Shown: in pieces, positions 4,725 to 5,855 of the stretch
How positions within the stretch are numbered: position 1 is the stretch's first letter
Layout: every line of letters starts with the position of its first letter
NCBI GenBank assembly: GCA_017378975.1
Contig: JAFNXT010000354.1
Coordinates: 1-5,855, forward strand
Reading direction: 5' to 3'
Source: Oscillospiraceae bacterium
Lineage (GTDB): Bacteria; Bacillota; Clostridia; Oscillospirales; Oscillospiraceae
DNA length: 5,855 bases
Position numbers and translations under genes: made by a program
Notes under the pieces: generated by a model
Databases searched by the model: none
The model's input: only the letters and a program-made list of their open reading frames with translations
What the model was told of the DNA's origin: nothing

Positions 4725-5591
4725 ATGGCATCCCCCAAAGGTTTGGGCAAGGGTCTGGGTGCGTTGCTGGGCGACTTCGGCGAAGAGCCGGTAGCCACCG
4801 CCAAAGGCCCCTATCAGGAGCTGCCGCTCTATAAGGTAGAGCCCAACCCGGAACAGCCCCGGCAGGACTTCCCGGAGGAGGAACTGCAGGAGCTGACGGA
4901 ATCCATCGCCACCCACGGCATCCTCCAGCCCCTGACGGTCCGGGAGCTGAGCAACGGTTACTACCAGATCATCGCCGGTGAACGCCGCTGGCGTGCCGCA
5001 CGGCAGGCGGGGCTGGACAATGTACCGGTATACATCATCGAGGCCGATGACAAGAAGGCCATGGAGCTGGCATTGATCGAGAACCTCCAGCGTCAGGACC
5101 TGAACCCGGTGGAAGAAGCCCTTGGCTACCAGAAGCTGATCGAAAGCTACGGTCTGACTCAGGAGGAAGCCGCCGGCCGGGTGGGCAAGTCCCGTCCCAC
5201 GGTGGCCAACGCCCTGCGACTGCTGGGCCTGTGCCCGGAGGTGCTGGAAAAGCTCCGGGCCGGTGACCTGTCCGCAGGTCACGCCCGTGCGATCCTGTCT
5301 CTGAAGACCGACAAGAAGCAGATGGAAGCCGCCCAGAAGATCATCGCTTTGGGCCTGTCCGTCCGTCAGGCGGAGCTGTTGTGCAAGAACATGTCCAAAG
5401 CCCCGGCACCGGAGAAGGAAGTCACGCTGGCCATCGATTATGTGGCCGAGTGCGAGAAAAGCCTGAGCAAGCACCTCGGCCGTGGCGTGAAGATCGTCAA
5501 CGGCAAACGCAAAGGCCGCTTCGAGCTGGAGTTCTACGGTCAGGACGACCTGCAGACCCTGCTGGATGCATTGATGCAGATCAAAAAGTGA
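4725..5591 (+). CDS. parB: ParB/Spo0J centromere-binding CTPase
   Basis: A 288-residue chromosomal ParB. It binds parS, hydrolyses CTP while clamping and sliding on DNA, recruits SMC and stimulates ParA. The N-terminus KGLGKGLGALLG (5-16) is the Lys-containing ParA-activating motif. The CTP-binding domain shows ESIATHGILQPLTV (59-72), GERRWRAAR (85-93) and ENLQRQDLNPVEEA (119-132). The parS-binding helix-turn-helix follows at LTQEEAAGRVGKSRPTVANALRLL (144-167), and residues from about 230 form the dimerisation domain. I choose ATG 4725 because the protein then begins with the usual family start and AAAGGA (4710-4715) lies 9 nt upstream. A longer in-frame reading from GTG 4653 is only translated repeat sequence (see findings). 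ATG 4716 is too close to the ribosome binding site. Homology excludes neither parB nor noc, but the linkage to parA and canonical parS favours parB. Confidence 0.96.
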   Translation: MASPKGLGKGLGALLGDFGEEPVATAKGPYQELPLYKVEPNPEQPRQDFPEEELQELTESIATHGILQPLTVRELSNGYYQIIAGERRWRAARQAGLDNVPVYIIEADDKKAMELALIENLQRQDLNPVEEALGYQKLIESYGLTQEEAAGRVGKSRPTVANALRLLGLCPEVLEKLRAGDLSAGHARAILSLKTDKKQMEAAQKIIALGLSVRQAELLCKNMSKAPAPEKEVTLAIDYVAECEKSLSKHLGRGVKIVNGKRKGRFELEFYGQDDLQTLLDALMQIKK

Positions 5592-5592
5592 C

Positions 5593-5664
5593 TGTAGGGG
5601 CGACCATCGGTCGTCCGGACAGCACCCCGACGAGCAAAACGGACGAGCGATGCTCGCCCCTACA
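5593..5664. repeat. 72-bp palindromic element between parB and serS
   Basis: Inverted ends of 24 bp (5593-5616 and 5641-5664) match at 22 of 24 positions around a 24-bp middle. Each arm is also a small hairpin (8-bp stem, 3-nt loop). The two mismatches between arms form one base pair of that hairpin: C-G in the left arm and G-C in the right arm, read in the same orientation. It starts 1 bp after the parB stop. No T-run follows, so it is not a standard terminator. It belongs to the same GTAGGG-ended class as the other two elements, but with a different arm sequence. Confidence 0.85.
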
Positions 5665-5665
5665 A

Positions 5666-5677
5666 ATGATATATCAT
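5666..5677. repeat. 12-bp perfect palindrome upstream of serS
   Basis: ATGATATATCAT lies immediately right of the 72-bp element and 24 bp before the serS ATG. It resembles the palindrome over the leftward promoter (ATGATAATATCAT at 3048-3060). It could be an operator or simply AT-rich spacer; no matching -35 was found. Confidence 0.3.
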
Positions 5678-5701
5678 CCACCCCAAAAGGAGATAATGAC
5701 C

Positions 5702-5855
5702 ATGCTGGATATCAAACGTATCAAAGAAGACCCTGCTGCCGTCAAGGCCGCTCTGAAGGCCAAGGAAGTGGACTGTGACGCTACCATCGACCGTATCCTG
5801 GAGCTGGACGGCCAGATCCGTGCCCTGAAGACCGCCTCCGAGACCAAGACCGCCC
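5702..5855 (+). CDS. serS: Seryl-tRNA synthetase, first 51 codons (gene continues past the right edge)
   Basis: Seryl-tRNA synthetase charges tRNA-Ser with serine. It is a class II synthetase of usually about 420-430 residues. The visible part begins MLDIKRIKEDPAAVKAALKAK, the standard SerRS N-terminus, and continues into the first helix of the tRNA-binding coiled-coil arm (TIDRILELDGQIRALKTASE, residues 29-48). The catalytic motifs are beyond the edge. The start has AAAAGGAGAT, with AGGAG at 5688-5692, 9 nt upstream. It lies 110 bp downstream of parB in the same direction. Most of that gap is the 72-bp repeat, and there is no room for a full T-box leader. serS near soj-spo0J is a familiar origin-proximal arrangement in Firmicutes. 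Confidence 0.95.
   Translation, partial: MLDIKRIKEDPAAVKAALKAKEVDCDATIDRILELDGQIRALKTASETKTA

Noticed and set aside
4557..5681. Long 374-codon open frame on the minus strand antisense to parB
   Set aside because: It runs opposite to a clearly conserved parB. It is rich in Leu, Gln and His as expected for an antisense frame of GC-rich coding DNA, and it includes repeat-derived peptides at both ends.

Overview
The window looks like chromosomal DNA of a moderately GC-rich, Gram-positive, clostridial anaerobe. An Oscillospiraceae/Ruminococcaceae-type gut bacterium is my best guess. Reasons: strong AGGAGG ribosome binding sites, a sigma-A type promoter, a DUF1836 regulator, a clostridial-type Soj/Spo0J pair next to serS, and GC-rich GTAGGG...CCCTAC palindromic repeats in three intergenic gaps. 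The species call is an inference from these traits.

Layout. Two gene groups diverge from a 392-bp gap (about 3030-3421). Leftward (minus strand) run a DUF1836 helix-turn-helix regulator, hflK, hflC and the 5' part of prfA (release factor 1, cut by the window edge). These genes are tightly packed: gaps of 30 and 3 nt, then an 11-bp overlap. A clear promoter (TTGACA, 17 bp, TATTAT) precedes the group, so one operon is likely. Rightward (plus strand) run a small zinc-ribbon membrane protein of unknown role, two perfect parS centromere sites, parA (soj), parB (spo0J) and the first 51 codons of serS.

How the genes work together. ParB loads on parS as a CTP-dependent clamp, and ParA is the partner ATPase. 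Together they segregate and organise the origin region of the chromosome. The parS sites, parA, parB and serS point to an origin-proximal location, although no oriC is visible here. HflK and HflC form a membrane SPFH complex known in other bacteria to modulate the FtsH protease. Their linkage to a DUF1836 regulator and to prfA is a context observation without a known functional link.

The least ordinary content is the intergenic repeat family. There are three copies or arrays: a composite of about 210 bp in the divergent gap, a 104-bp element between parA and parB with perfect 25-bp inverted ends, and a 72-bp element between parB and serS. Each arm is itself a palindrome as well as being the inverted complement of the opposite arm. 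In the 72-bp element the two differences between arms fall on one base pair of the arm hairpin and compensate each other. No transposase, CRISPR array, tRNA, rRNA or riboswitch was seen.
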